NCBI GenBank assembly: GCA_023548195.1 | Contig: JAJHZJ010000694.1 | Location: 1,612,001 to 1,676,000, forward strand | Reading direction: 5' to 3' | DNA length: 64,000 nt | Origin: Bettongia penicillata ogilbyi | Taxonomy: Eukaryota; Chordata; Mammalia; Diprotodontia; Potoroidae | In this document: piece by piece, positions 40,216 through 53,069 of the stretch | Numbering within the stretch: the first letter of the stretch is position 1 | Layout of the letters: each line of letters begins with the position of its first letter | The notes under the pieces: generated by a model | Database searches by the model: none | The model's input: the letters and a program-made list of their open reading frames with translations, nothing else | What the model was told of the DNA's origin: nothing | Program-made: the position numbers and the translations under genes

Positions 40216-42810
40216 CAATGCATATTTTCTTTAAATCTGCTTCATCTTCCAGAAATATAGTCATTGGAAGGACGTTTCTTTTTGCTGTTTCTTTGTAAAA
40301 CTGCCTGAAGAACTGTAGTTTTTAAAGCAAACATAAATTGAATTTGAGGAAGAGAATTCAGTCTTTTCTGCTTCTCAAAAAGTAAGTGTCAGGACTTAAT
40401 CCTGTTAGCACAGAGTTTAAGCATTTGTCATTTGTTGTTGACATGTCAGCTTCTTTAGTATTAAAAAAATTTTTAATCAGCAAAACGTACTATTCTTTCT
40501 ATTCCATTTCTTCTTTGTAAGATCCCTGAATGCTTTGTATTTGTTTTTTTATATTTCCCTTATCAGTTTAAAACTGTGAATGCCTGCAATGCTAAGCTTG
40601 CAAACTGTGAAAAGATTGATATTGTGTCCTTATCAGTTAAATAGCAAAAATGCTGCTTGTCCCTACGTTATTAACTTTCCTCATTCTGTTATTGTACTTG
40701 AGTCTTTGATTCTTTGAATCAACAATATTCACAGCTAGAGCTGTTGAATATTAAGGACGTGTAGCGGACATCTGCACAATTTTACTCCTTGGGAACATCA
40801 GGAGTAATAGGTTCAACTAAATATCATTTAGCATTAGTGTTAATGAACTCCTGTGCACTGTTGATTTCTTAATGTTCTCTACCAAATTAATGGATGTTAT
40901 TCTTGTGCAACTGTCAGATAGCCTCCACCTTTTACCTCAGCCCTCTCTGCAGCATGTTGATCAGTTTATAAAGACTTAGGATTTCCTTGGGCTGGAAAGT
41001 GCAGCCAGACAAAGGTCACATGGTAATACTGTTATCGTGTTGTGTACTATGGTGTTGTGTGATATATTGTTTCTTTCCTTATACACAACCAATAAATTGA
41101 TCAGAATGTATCTGTTGGTATCTCCTTTGGAGGAGTGAGTGAAACTGAAAGGAATTAATTATTCTTGTGATGGACCTGAACTTGCTGAACTCAGTTGTTC
41201 TGCACTGTGCCCAACCACCTGCACAGAATAGCACGCCTTCCACACGGAGGGCATTCGCATGTTTGTGGATTGATTCATAGCGAATGAGTGTTTTAGTTAT
41301 AGGATGAGATATTGGGAAGAAGTGTGGGCTGTATACAAGGATATGATAGAGCCAGCTCATTCCAGCTTGGGAGAGCTAATGGTTCCAGTTTCAATGTGAG
41401 CTTGGGAATGAGCCAGTGCTGCAAATCAGGGCTTAACTTACTGTTTTTTGATTATCTAGATTTAAGAAAGTGGTGGAGAAAATGTTAATAATGCAAATGA
41501 AACTTAAAAGTGACTCATGGGTACATGTTTGTTTTTAGAGAGCAGATTATTAAACATTTACCTTCACATCCCAGATTTTATGTGTTGAGCATTTTTTGAT
41601 AGGTAAGTTGTATTAGGGCGCAAAATTAAGGGAAAAAAATTATTGAGGACAAATTAGATTGAATTTTGAGATCTTAAGGATCTGTATAATTCTCTGTTCA
41701 TTTGGTAACTGAACTGGTAGGTACAGTTTTGATTCATGTACTCTATTTGAAAATGTTCTGAACTGAAAAAAAGATTGAGATTAAGCCACCTAAATTCTTT
41801 GCTTTAAGGTGAACCTATAAAACAAGAATGAAATGATGTGACAGTAATTACTTAAATACTGAAGATGGGTCAAGCAAATGCGGTTAAAATATGGCTGTGA
41901 TCATTTTCAACTTGGAGATTTGTTCTTTCCCTTTGTTTTCTTATGCTACCAGACTCTGACAGTCCCACAACTCAGTTGTACATTGCATAAAACTAGAGCA
42001 TTTTGTATACAAATTTCTCCTTGAAGATGGTTAAAGTATGAGTCATATCTAGTTTAAAATAAGATTGTTCTCATGAAAAATTTGAATTTATAGATTATAT
42101 TGAAAATGGAGGGGGCTATAGATTATAATCTAAATCTTGTTTTGCAAAATGTGAAAACTAAATTGTTTCCCTTTTTTTAGTGTTTTTATACATCTTCTAT
42201 AATTATCATTTGATAAAAACTTTAGTATTCCAAAGCCTTTTGGCCATTATAGAAGTTTATAAGCATGTATTCATAAGTTTATGCTAAATTTGATTTTGGG
42301 ATACAGAGGTCTCTAGGAGATAGGAATTTTAGTCAAATCCTATTGTTACTAAATGTTAATTAAGTCAGAACTTTTGTTTTACTGTTTTTCTGTGCATAAA
42401 ACATCTTTTGTGTTTTATTTGTAATAGGAAAAATAGCATTTAAAAACTTGTAGCATTCTTGCTGCAAGTTCAAGGAAGCATATGTTGTCTCTTTAAAAGT
42501 TAGTATATATCGTTTTACCAACTGTAATTCCCATTTTATAAAATATTTATCTTTGTGAAGTAATGTAACTAAATTTCATAGTGTAATCTGCAGTCATTTA
42601 TATCAATTTTAAGTTAAAGAGATAGAATTACATTACTTTTATTGAAATGGTTTTCTTGTCAGACTAAATATGACCGTACCTTAACTGTAGTATTTTGAAA
42701 TATTTACGATTATGAAATCACATTGTGTAGTTTTGACACAGATCAAAACCTCCCTTTACTGCCAAACATGCATGGTTCCAACACTTACTGGATCTGTAAC
42801 CATGGAAGGG
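40216..42810. other. Downstream of ANAPC4, no gene seen
   Basis: AT-rich sequence without long frames. It may include distal 3' UTR (AATAAA at 41091). No repeat family was recognised with confidence, which is unusual for this window and fits a long 3' UTR. Confidence 0.4.
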
Positions 42811-42814
42811 GAAG

Positions 42815-43046
42815 AGAGTAAGTGCTTATAGAGCGCTTACTATATACCAGGTGCTGTGCTAAGCACTTTACACACTTGTCTCTCTTGATCCTCACAGCAA
42901 CACTGAGAGGCCAGTGAGGAAACTGAAGCAAACAGACGTTAAGTGCCTTACCCAGAGTCACTCATCTAGTGAGGGTCTGAGACCAGATCTGAATCCGGCT
43001 CAGACTCCAGACCCAACACTCTTATCCACTGTACCACCTAGCTGGG
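42815..43046 (-). mobile_element. CORE-SINE (Mar1/Mon1-like), near full length
   Basis: Antisense full unit: 'aggtgctgtgctaagcactt', 'gatcctcacagcaacactga', 'gaggaaactgaagcaaacag' and the tRNA-like end 'ccactgtaccacctagctgg'. Confidence 0.8.
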
Positions 43047-43180
43047 CAAGTTAGTACATCTCAGTGAGCATATTTTTCCTTAATTTAAAGTGGGGTCATA
43101 CCTGTCTTAATAAGATTGTTAAAGTTCACATGAGATAATGTATATAAAGTGCTTTGAAACTTTAGATCAGTGTCAGTTTT

Positions 43181-43248
43181 GTATATATTACATATATATG
43201 TATATATAGGTATAACATATATATGCACACATATGTATATATGTATCA
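43181..43248. repeat. (TA/TATG)n low-complexity tract
   Basis: About 68 bp of imperfect TATATA/CATATG sequence. Confidence 0.8.
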
Positions 43249-43249
43249 T

Positions 43250-44940
43250 TCCATGAGTTGCTGTGGCTACATTTATGTAGTTTGTTACCTGATGACTGAC
43301 CTAATTGTATGAATCTCTGAATTTAACTAGATTGGCTCTCTGGTGCCAGTCATTAATGATACTTGTACCCAACATCTTTATAAGTAGGTAGCAGCTTAAG
43401 CTACACTGGCATAACCTTTGGATACCTTAAGTCCCCTCTGTCTCTCAAAAAGTAATCAGAATTGGAGTTTGGTAGGAGGTGACTAACAGTCCTTAAAATC
43501 CTGGATCTGAGTGTTTTGTTTTCTTTAAAAGTGCTTATTTTATATCCTTCAAAAAACTTTAATTATCCTCTTTCTTCAGAACATTTAACATTTACAGTGG
43601 TGAAGAAAACTACTGATTGAAAAAAGAATTACAATAGAACATTGAGTTTATGACGCTATAAAATCAGGATGTTTATATACCTGTATCTGCTATGTAAGAA
43701 TGAAAAGTCAATTAATATTTTCACATTGTTAATAGAAGTCCCAGCCAACAGACGTGCTGAAGATTTATTTCTACTGGGATCTTGTACCTAAAGCTACAGG
43801 TTGCATTATTTCAGCAGAACAAACTAGATTCCTTCCAGTCTTTGCTATCTTTATGACAACTATCTATAGACTCATTTAGTAAAAGCACATTTAACCAGCT
43901 TATCAGTTTTAGTTCTCACTGGAATTGATCACAGAGAGATAGCACTTGAGATCACATTAAGTCAAGGACATTACGTTTTATAATAAAAGAGTACAATATA
44001 TATTAGCAAAATGGTTAGTAGTTTAATTTTTCAGAGCAATGTATAATTCAGAAATTCTAATACCCTTTTTCTTTAAGAGTTAAAGAGAGAATTCCAGAGT
44101 ATGAATTTTAATACAAGGTAATTAATGTTTTATTCACTGAATCAGTGTGAATAACCATTCACTTGTTACCCTTCTGGTTTCTAAGTGAAAGCTGTTGCTG
44201 GAAATCAAATAAAGCTAAAAATGTTGATCAGTATTCAAGTGTAAGTACAGAACTATACTCCTAGATTTACTGAAAATTGATTTTTTTCATGAACATGTCC
44301 CTGACTGGTGTGTTTAATTACACATGCAAAATACTCTCAGTTCTATAAATCTGTTTACACAATGGTGTTCTTAATTGTACCCTGATTCCCTTTATGAACT
44401 CTGGCTTTTGGAAATTGATCCCTCAAGGCCATGTTTCAACTCAGTGACAATTATGTTCTGGCTGAGTTGTAGATGAATGAAACAGTTGGGTGTATATGGG
44501 CAAGGCTGATAAGCCATTAAGGCTAGTAAGTGACGCTTTTAACTCTGGTGTGTGCAGTGAGACTGAACTTACAACACTCCAAGACATGAAGCGTAATATT
44601 ATGGTTACTACTGTATGGGTGATAAATCTGTCCCATGCCATTACTACAAATGAAGCTTTTGTTTACTGTGCCAATTGGAAAAGTGTGGGAAAGTGTTAAA
44701 ATAGGAAAGTGTGCTGTTTGTATGGAAACTTTCAAAGAGGTTAGAGTACTTTTATAGATTTCTAATATATCCTAAAGTATTCTTATGATTTATATTGTTC
44801 AGATAGGAACAATGAAGCACATAGACTTTCTCAAGATAAAAGTGTCAGAAGTCTATTCTGATGAATTGGCCTCTTAGCTATATATTACTAGACTACTGTT
44901 CTGAACTTCTTTTGGTATAGTGATACCTTAAATTGATTTT
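43250..44940. other. Intergenic stretch, nothing firm
   Basis: AT-rich sequence with no convincing repeat or gene; contains an isolated AATAAA at 44208-44213. Confidence 0.35.
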
Positions 44941-45159
44941 TGTTGACTCAGAAGCTATGTATTTCATACCCACTTTATGCAGGGCACTGTCCTAGGTGAT
45001 GCATTCCAAGGGGGATATAAAACAATGGGATCCGTGGGCAGTCTGCTACAAATAAATACATAAAACACTCTTTTAAGATTCCAAGACCATGTTTCAGGTC
45101 TGTTCTCAAGGATCTTGCCAGAAATGGCTTTTTTTTTAGCCTAGAACTCATGTTAAAAC

Positions 45160-45350
45160 AAATTTTAATTTAAAACAAATTTGCATTTGTTTTAGAACAA
45201 ATAAAACATTTAAAACAAATTTTTGATAACTTTCATTATACTTGATTTCCTTTGTAATCCTATGCACTTCGACTTATACATTTAAAAACATAATTCTGAG
45301 GGAACCTATGGTCTTCACCAGACTGCCAAGGGGGTGCATGATACAAAAAA
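45160..45350 (+). repeat. Unassigned dispersed repeat, copy 2
   Basis: Homologous to 3575-3745, same orientation. Preceded by several short repeats of 'ttaaaacaaatttt'. Confidence 0.5.
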
Positions 45351-45359
45351 GTTTAAAAC

Positions 45360-47825
45360 TTAAATGTATTAGAAAAAAATGAACAAAGACCTTAGGCATT
45401 TAAAACCTAGTTTACCCGCATAACATACAAGAACTTGAACAATTAGGTTTCTCTGTAACTGAATGGGTCACTTATTTCTCTGAGTCTTGTTTACGCATCT
45501 GTAAAGTGAAGGAGGTTGGACATTATGATATCCTCAGTCTCTTTCTTTCCTATCAGTGTTATATTTTGAAATGTAAAGAAAATACTACTTTATACTTTTA
45601 ACACATGGGCTAAGATCAGTTATTATTACCTTGGATAAATTTCAAAATGCTAATTTTATGAAGGGTGGTGAGAAATTATATTTGCCATTTATTCATTAAC
45701 CATTTATTGCCTACTTTGGGTGGTGAATTTTGCTAGAAGAGGTAAATAGGTAATTAAGAGATGATCCTTGCCCACAGGAAGCTTACATGGTAGCAAATAT
45801 TTGCTAATACACAATGCTACTTTAGTAGAGATTTTGCCTTAGGCCCTGCTGCTCCAAGATGTTGGAAAGCTGCCACCACTTATGCAAAGCCCAGTTAGAT
45901 AGGAAGTTGACTGTCTCCTGAGATGATAGGGCCACAAATTAGAGGAAAGTTTTATCTCTTGCTGTCATTGTATTTTAGCTGATGTAGTTTTAACAACACT
46001 ACCCTATTATGAGAGAAAATAATAGGTGATATATTTGAATGAAGGATTGCAAGTAAGTCAAATGAAATTACTACAGCAGTTGTTGGTATAACCCTAACTC
46101 TGCCTAGAGTTCAAATACATGCTAAATAACAATGGCAAATTAATAAAGTACAAGTGTCATTGAGCTGCCTAATAAACATAAAAACAAGCAGTGAAGCAAC
46201 TCTAGTGTGGTTAGGAATTGCTTCCTTCTAGGTAGAGGGATAGCAGACAAATTGCATGCCATGAGTAATTAAGGATTGAACTTCTCTGTACTTTGCATTG
46301 GAATTTTAGGTTGTGGTGCAAAGAATTTGAGGCCTCTTTAAGTTAGAGGGCCTCATTTATGAAGAAAATAAGTAGCCAAATCACAAAACAGTGCCTTGGA
46401 TAAAACAGCCTAACTTGAATCTTGTTAGAATGCTATCAAGCTGAAAGGTATACAAAAGCCCCATGTTAAGCGAGAATCCATACCAACTCTCCATCTCTAG
46501 GGATGGAAATAGGACTCCACCTTGTATCGTGGTTATGGCAACATAACTGAAGAGCTCAAAAGCTCCCATAGCAATCTTCAGAACATTCTGTTTTGTCAGG
46601 TAATGTTTCCTTCTATTCTTGGTTCAAGAGGCAGAGGTCAGCATCCTAGAGTTATATGAGATTAGAAGGTCCCTTGGAACAGTTTAGTAGAGGAAGAAGC
46701 ACCACTTTAAAAAAATTAACAAGCATCTATTTTCTCCCCTCCTATCATTTCCTTGAAGAAAAAAAAAAGACAAAACCCTTGTGTAATAAATATGCATAGT
46801 TAGTCAAAACATATCTCTATATTAGCCATGTCTAAAAATACATCTCCTTTTGCTTACTGAATTCCTCACCTCTGTCAGGAGGGAGATAACATGTTTTCTT
46901 TATTTTTGGTACTCTGGAATCATGGTAGGTTTTTGCATTGATCAGAATTATTACATCTGTCAAATCTGAGAAAGTGCTACTTTTAGCAGTCACTGAAACT
47001 TTGTAAAAGCAAAAAAGAATTTCTGTATGATCACACAGAAAATGCATTAAACCTTTAATCATGCCATATTGGGCACTATTCAAAGCAGGTTCTGTATTTC
47101 TGGCTCTAAGAAATTGTGAGATATTTATATATGTGTATAAAATATGAAACAACCTGCTTTGAATAGTGATGCATGCACAGTAATACCATTATAGCAAAAT
47201 AAAAACAGTAAAGCAAATATGTAAACATGGACCGAGTCATATTTATATATAGGTCAAATTGGAGTGGAAATTAGATTTTAGCTTAATTTCAGATCTTGAG
47301 TCTATATCCCAGTTGCTTATGTGGAATATGTATTGATCATTGAAGGTCTGGGGACACTATTAATTTTAGCCCCATTCCATGCCATTTAAGGCATTTTGAA
47401 TAGATAAGGTTATTTTTTTTCATAAAGAAATTACTGTCTACCAAGGGGGAACAAGACAAGTATTTTTGCAGTTACAGGTATAGAGTGATACTATGTTTAT
47501 ATCTACCCCCTTTGCCAACTTGTCAAGGTCATTTAACATTTAATGAGCTTGTTCCAGCAGCACTTTCAGGGAAGACAGAAAGCATGCATTCTTGGTTCAA
47601 AGTGAAAGTGATGGGTCAAGCAAACATTTGCAGTTTACATTGGTGAAAGGTACTATAAATAATAAATTACCAAGTTCTGGATGTGGTTGTACAATGTGAT
47701 TTTGACCAGAAATATGTGATTAGCCAATTAATTTGGTGATAGGGGGTATAACACTAGGTACTAAGAAATTAAGCCTCATCAAAGTAGCTCAAAGCACCGA
47801 GCTAAGATATAATGATTATCTCATT
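45360..47825. other. Intergenic stretch, mostly unresolved
   Basis: Contains a MIR-like sense fragment near 45470-45545 and an antisense L2-like tail near 45690-45800. The rest shows no gene or clear repeat. Confidence 0.35.
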
Positions 47826-47827
47826 TA

Positions 47828-47965
47828 TTGTTACAACATGCTGAGACAGAGTGGGATCACAGGGATGAAGTAGTGTAACTCAGTTTTATAGAAAGTGAAG
47901 TCTAGAGAGGTAAATATTAAACCTAGAATCTAGTTTTTAAAATTTCATTCCAACACTTTTCCCAC
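47828..47965 (-). mobile_element. MIR/CORE-SINE-like element
   Basis: Antisense: 'tgctgagacagagtgggatc', 'cagttttatagaaagtgaag', 'tctagagaggtaaatattaa'. Confidence 0.45.
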
Positions 47966-48114
47966 TAGGCTTTATTTCTCCTCGGTCATTGAATTCTGTT
48001 GCATCATCAATCTTTGAAGTTCCACATTTGATACCATAATCCAGTGGAGCATAGTTAATACTCATATGAATTTAATCTTGCTGATAAGCCATAGACAGTA
48101 ACACAAAGAGTCAT

Positions 48115-48300
48115 AGAGCATAGATTTTGATCCAGAAGAAACACTTGAGGTCATCTGGTCCACGGTCTTCACATTATAGATGAGAAAACTGAGGCACTAA
48201 GAGGATAAGTGGGAATTGCCCAGTGCCTCCAGGTACTAAGTGTCCAGACCCTCAGAATAAATCAAGTGCTCAGTCGGCTGCCACAATTCTTTCAACTCCC
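48115..48300 (-). mobile_element. MIR/CORE-SINE-like element
   Basis: Antisense: 'gaggtcatctggtccacggt', 'atagatgagaaaactgaggc', 'actaagaggataagtg'. Confidence 0.65.
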
Positions 48301-48309
48301 ACAGCCATG

Positions 48310-48900
48310 TATGTGTGTATGTGTTGCCTTTCCTGATAGAACGTAAGCAGAAACCACTTCACTTTTGTCTTTGTATCTGTCGTCAGTGTCTACTATACGA
48401 TGTTATGGCACAGTACCAAATAAGGGCTTGTTGATTGATGTTAGTTCATGCCCTCATCATCTCTCATCTGAACTATTGCCAAAGTCTCATCAGCCTTGTT
48501 TTTGCTCTGCTTTCATTCTCCACAGAGCTGCCAAAATGACTTCCTAAATCATGGATCTGACCAGGCTATTCCCTTGCTCCATAATCCCCAGTAGCTCTCT
48601 ATTAGGTCTGGGACAAAATGTGAACTCCTTAGTCTGGTGGTGTATAGCCTCCACAATATGGCTATAGGCAGCTTTTCCATCACTGCCGCACATTCCATCC
48701 CATCGAATGATTGACATTCCAGCCAAGCTGGTTTCCTTGCTCTTCCCTGATTTGGGTATTGCATCTTTGTCACTGTTCATAGACATTCCCCCATGCCTTG
48801 AATGCACCACCTCTTCTCATCTACCTCTTGTGATCACTGGCCTCTAAGCCTCTCTTTCGGGGATACCTGTGAGGCCCTAACTGCCTCTCAAAGAGCTAGG
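48310..48900 (+). mobile_element. L2-type LINE 3' portions (tail plus a second copy)
   Basis: 48310-48445 is a + strand L2 tail ending 'aagggcttgttgattgatg'. It is followed directly by a second + strand L2 piece: 'catctctcatctgaactatt' (near 48462) corresponds to the RT end, and 'ctgccaaaatgacttcctaa' and 'ctccttagtctggtggtgta' to the following part. Confidence 0.65.
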
Positions 48901-49229
48901 GGACCTTGCTCTGCCTGTCACTAACATATCTCAAGATATTTAACCAAGTCTCTCACTCCTTCAGTTTGCCCATCTGTAAAACAGAAACATTGTTAACCTA
49001 CTTGTATGTGAGCTGTGATTATGTGGAATAATGCTTGTAACCTCAGAAGTGGAAGGAATCTCAGAGAATGTAAACCAGTATTAAGTTCCTTAAAGACAAC
49101 TATTTCCTTTCTGTCTTTGAATCCCCTGCATCGTGCATATACAAATACTTAGATTTAGAGGTCAGTTAGTCCAGCCTCCCACAAAGGGCAGTAATTGCCC
49201 CTGCTAAGAGGAGAGAAAAAAGGCACTAA

Positions 49230-49395
49230 AGACAGCCTGATGGACTAGTGTGTGTTGAATCAAACCTTATAGGTTTCTAGGTACTGTTATTATCCTTACT
49301 GGAGAAGGAAATGGTAAACTATTCCAGTATCTTTGCCAAGAAAACCCTAAATGGGATCATAGAGTTGAACATAACTGAAAACGAATGAACAATAA
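49230..49395 (+). mobile_element. Marsupial SINE (3' half clear)
   Basis: 'ggagaaggaaatggtaaact', 'attccagtatctttgccaag' and 'gggatcatagagttgaacat', ending near 'aacgaatgaacaat', is the well-known 3' body of a common marsupial SINE. Confidence 0.75.
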
Positions 49396-49399
49396 TCTG

Positions 49400-50365
49400 C
49401 CCCCCTTACTTCATAAACCTTGATATTTAACCTGAGTTCTGCTCTCTTCACAAAGCTCCCTCTCAAATGAAATCTTTATACTCGTCTACAGTTCTGTCCA
49501 GAAGACGTTTTCAAAAACACAGTGTTCCAGAGCCAGAAGGGAGTCTTGCCAGATGCAATGCAAACTAGATTAAAATATAATTAGCATATATTTAAAATAA
49601 AAGTACAACAAATACAGATATTCAGTCTTAAAACTAAATCAGCATGTTGCCAGCAGGCATGGTTTAGTGGCTGTGGTTTAAATCTGAGTTTGGCACCATT
49701 GTTTTAGACTTTTGCTTTTTGCATTTGAACTACCTGCCAGGTTTATCCCCTGGGGCCTGCACCTGTGTGAACTCCATAAAAGCTTCCAGGCATAAGAAAG
49801 ATAACCTTGTAATAGTACACCAGTGTAATTAATGTTCAGCTGACTTCAGGTGTGTTGCAGAGTCATCCAGTGGTAGGTACAGGTATACCCATACATTCTT
49901 CCCAAGTTGACTTGATTTTTTCATCTTACCTGGAAAGCAGGAAATCTAAATGAAGGCATCTAAAGTTTCATTTAAAGATGCCCAGAGATGGATAAATGAA
50001 TGACTGAAGAATTCTAGTGGCCTACAATTGCCCTCCTTGTGCCCCTACACTCCATGATGGCCAACGTGCCCAGCTGAAGGAAGGCTAGTTGGACATGTCT
50101 ATAGGAGTCTTGGGACTCGTTTATTGATGGGTTTCATTTTTCAAATAGATGATTATTGGTATCAGTGTAAGTAAGTTACACCTACCTGGCTGCTTTCAAA
50201 TGAACATTTTTTTCCCTCCGACTTTTCATTTGTTTATAGAGTGGCTGCAGTAAGAGAACCACGCCTCTGCCTTTAGTTTTTCTAGCTTTTGCTTACAAAA
50301 CAGACTCACTCTTTTTTATTCAAAGAAGCCCTTGACAAAAAATAATAGATGATTTTTCTATGAAG
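49400..50365. other. Intergenic stretch, nothing firm
   Basis: No gene or clear repeat recognised. Confidence 0.35.
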
Positions 50366-50369
50366 TTTT

Positions 50370-50545
50370 AAGGTTTGCACAGTATTTTATATACATATCT
50401 CACGTGTACCCCACTCTCATTTGGTTTTGAAACTGAGGAAGCGGAAGTTAATGGCTTTACACGTAATCGCTTCTGGAGGCTGGATTTGAACTCAAGTCCT
50501 CTCCCTGTCTCCAAGATCAGCACTCTCTGAAACACTCCATGTTGA
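50370..50545 (-). mobile_element. MIR/CORE-SINE-like element
   Basis: Antisense: 'gaaactgaggaagcggaagt', 'ggctggatttgaactcaagt'. Confidence 0.65.
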
Positions 50546-50759
50546 CTTTTCCTCTCATGTTTCTTGGTAACTTCCCCTCCAGTGCTGTTTCCATTGGGTG
50601 CTGAGGAGAGATGGCAGAGTAGGCAAGGGTGGCTTGACAAACCTGGAACCTGCCAGCTTCCATCTCTTGCTCAGGGTGCGTTGCTGCTTCAGCTTTTGCT
50701 GCTGTAGTCCTTTAAGGACAGAGTGACCTTTCCACCTGGCTTGTGGCAGAAACCTTCTG

Positions 50760-50872
50760 TTGTCTCTTCCATCAGAATGTGAGCTTCAGAGCGGTAACCA
50801 TCTTGCTTTCTCCTTGTGTCTCTAGCACTTAACCTAGTGCTTTTAACAATAAGTGATTAATAAATGATTTTT
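50760..50872 (+). mobile_element. L2-type LINE 3' tail
   Basis: 'cagaatgtgagcttcagagc', 'tctctagcacttaacctagt', ending 'gtgattaataaatgat'. Confidence 0.65.
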
Positions 50873-51037
50873 TAAAGAATCATGTATGATACCTTCCAGT
50901 CAAATTGGAATTAGTTATTCATTCTTCTGTGTTCTTATCCTTCACTTCTGCCTCATATTCAAGCAGGTAAACCAGCCATCTCCTCACACTTAGAACATAC
51001 TCCTTCCTCTTGCCTATTGAAATCCTCTTCCTAGCCA

Positions 51038-51150
51038 ATCAGTAAACATTTATTAACTATTGTGTGCCAGCATTGTGTTTAGTGTCGAGGATACAAAGAA
51101 AGGCAGCTTCTGCCTTCAAGGAGCTCACAATTTAATGGATGGTGAAAGAT
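51038..51150 (-). mobile_element. L2-type LINE 3' tail
   Basis: 'atcagtaaacatttattaac', 'cttcaaggagctcacaattt' in antisense. Confidence 0.7.
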
Positions 51151-51267
51151 AACATTGAAGAAGGCGGGGGAGGGGGGAAGGGCATGTGTGTGGGGGGGTT
51201 GGTAGTCGTGGTGGTGAGGAACATGATGAAATCTTCCAACTGGGGTGGGAAAAGATCTGAAGATGTA

Positions 51268-51545
51268 TGAGAGAATTGATTTCATGTTGCAGGATGAGTT
51301 TCTGGAGATTATGAAGTTTAGGAGAGCAGCTGTTAGGAAATAGTGAAGTTAATGCCCTGTTTGTCCACCTGAAATAGAGAATTTGGGAGGAGTTCTCCAA
51401 TCAGTGTCCACCTCCCAACCTCTCCAACCAGAAGGACAGAGGGGTTGTTGAGGAGGTATGAGATTCAAAGTTGATTTCATTTTGCAGAATGTTAATTTTC
51501 TGGAGAACATGAAGTTTCAGAGAACAACCAAGTGGGAAACAGAAA
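51268..51545 (+). repeat. Diverged direct repeat, about 199-bp period
   Basis: 51268-51340 ('gattatgaagtttaggagag' inside it) and 51468-51540 ('gaacatgaagtttcagagaa') share the order 'ttgatttcat..tgcag', 'tttctggaga', 'atgaagttt', 'gagaac/gcagc'. Copies differ at many positions. The family is unknown. Confidence 0.55.
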
Positions 51546-51599
51546 AACATGGCAGCAGTCACAGCCAAAACTACTGATTCAGCTATTAGAGAGAAAGGT

Positions 51600-52255
51600 C
51601 CTACAACAGTCCTCTTCTGTAGTTCTGTACTTCTGGGAAGTCGTAAAACTATGAATCAATAGTTCTCTTTCTATAGCTATGAGACCCCAGGAAACTGCAT
51701 AGTAAAATATACCAGGGTTGTAAAATCTACTTCTCTTCTAGTCACTCTCCTTTTTGGCTCTCTGCTGCAGTTGCACAGTGACACACGCAGTCTAGCAGTG
51801 CAATAGTTAGACCATATTCATCATCATAATGACTACAGAAGACAAGCAGAAGGGCAAATAAGCTCTTATGAAAGAGGTAATTTTCAGGAAACAAAGAATA
51901 CTTGGAAGAGAAAGGAGATGAAAAGGGAAGAAGATAATTCAAGAGGAATCACCACTTATGGTCCATGGCAGTTTTCAGAGGCACATATCATCCTGACCCT
52001 CTTCATCCATTTTCTTACAAAACATAGCTCCAGTTCTAGAGTCCAGTGCACAGGAACTCAAGCCCTCCATGGCTTCTGTGCTTTCAGTCTCCAGTAGTTT
52101 ATAATCATGGAAATTCCCAAGCTCTACATCTCTGGCTTTTGGTTCAGGTTCTCTCAAGTCACCCATTTTGTTTTAATATGTTGTTTTATTTTATTTTCAG
52201 TTCTAAAGTCTATCTTCTCTTTTGAGTTTATCTTGGAATATAATATGAGAATATA
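51600..52255. other. Intergenic stretch, nothing firm
   Basis: No gene; mixed sequence without a recognised repeat. Confidence 0.35.
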
Positions 52256-52259
52256 ATGC

Positions 52260-52615
52260 CTAGTTTCTGCCAGATTTTTCAAATTTACCCAACAGTTTTT
52301 GTGGAATACTAATAGGTAGGATCTTTGGGTTTATCAATTATTCAGTTACTGTGCTCATTTGCTGCTGAGTATTGTGTGCCTACTCTGTTCCACCGATAAA
52401 TCTCTGTATTTCCTACCCAGTACCAAACTGTTTTGGTGATGACAGCTTTCTGTCACCGTTTGGAGTTCTGCTAGGCCCCCCTTCCTTCCCATTTTTTCAT
52501 CTATCCTCTTGATAGTCTTGACCTTTTATGCTTTTGTTTGAATTTTGTTATTTTTTTCTAGGTCTAATTCTTTGGCAGTTTGATTGGTGTGGCAGTAAAT
52601 AATAATTTAATTTAG
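52260..52615 (-). mobile_element. L1 ORF2 fragment
   Basis: The + strand 'cccagtaccaaactgttttg' and 'ggcagtttgattggtgtggc' are the antisense of a mid-ORF2 stretch of L1. The same stretch is present in the copy at 56925-58880 near 58270-58460. Confidence 0.7.
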
Positions 52616-52740
52616 CTTTTATTACTTTTAAAAATTATATTTTATTTATTTACTTTCAGATTTTCAAATTTTTAAAATTTATTTTATTATTTATTTTATT
52701 TTATTATTTATTCTTTTTATTATTAGTTTAATTATTCTTA
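52600..52740. repeat. AT-rich low-complexity tract
   Basis: Mostly T/A with TTTTATTATTTA-type units between two L1 pieces. Confidence 0.75.
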
Positions 52741-53069
52741 CACAACTTCTGTTCTCATACAGTTCATTGGAATGGGGAGGCTGTCTTGTCGTAATTGGAT
52801 CCTTTTGGGTCAGGGTAGTTCCTAGCTGGGTTAAGGCTAGAAATGTGGATGACTTCTGCTCTCACCAATAGGCATCCATTGCCAGTGACCTGATCTCTGA
52901 CAAAACCAAGGGCCACCACTCAGGTTCTGTTCATCCAGCAAAGTGTTAAATTCTTGAGGATGAGGATTGTTTTGTCTTTTGTTGTTGTATTTCCAACACT
53001 TAACATAGTACATTGTGTGCATGTGGGTGTATCTATAGGCGTACATTTGCACATGTGTGTATATAGGCA

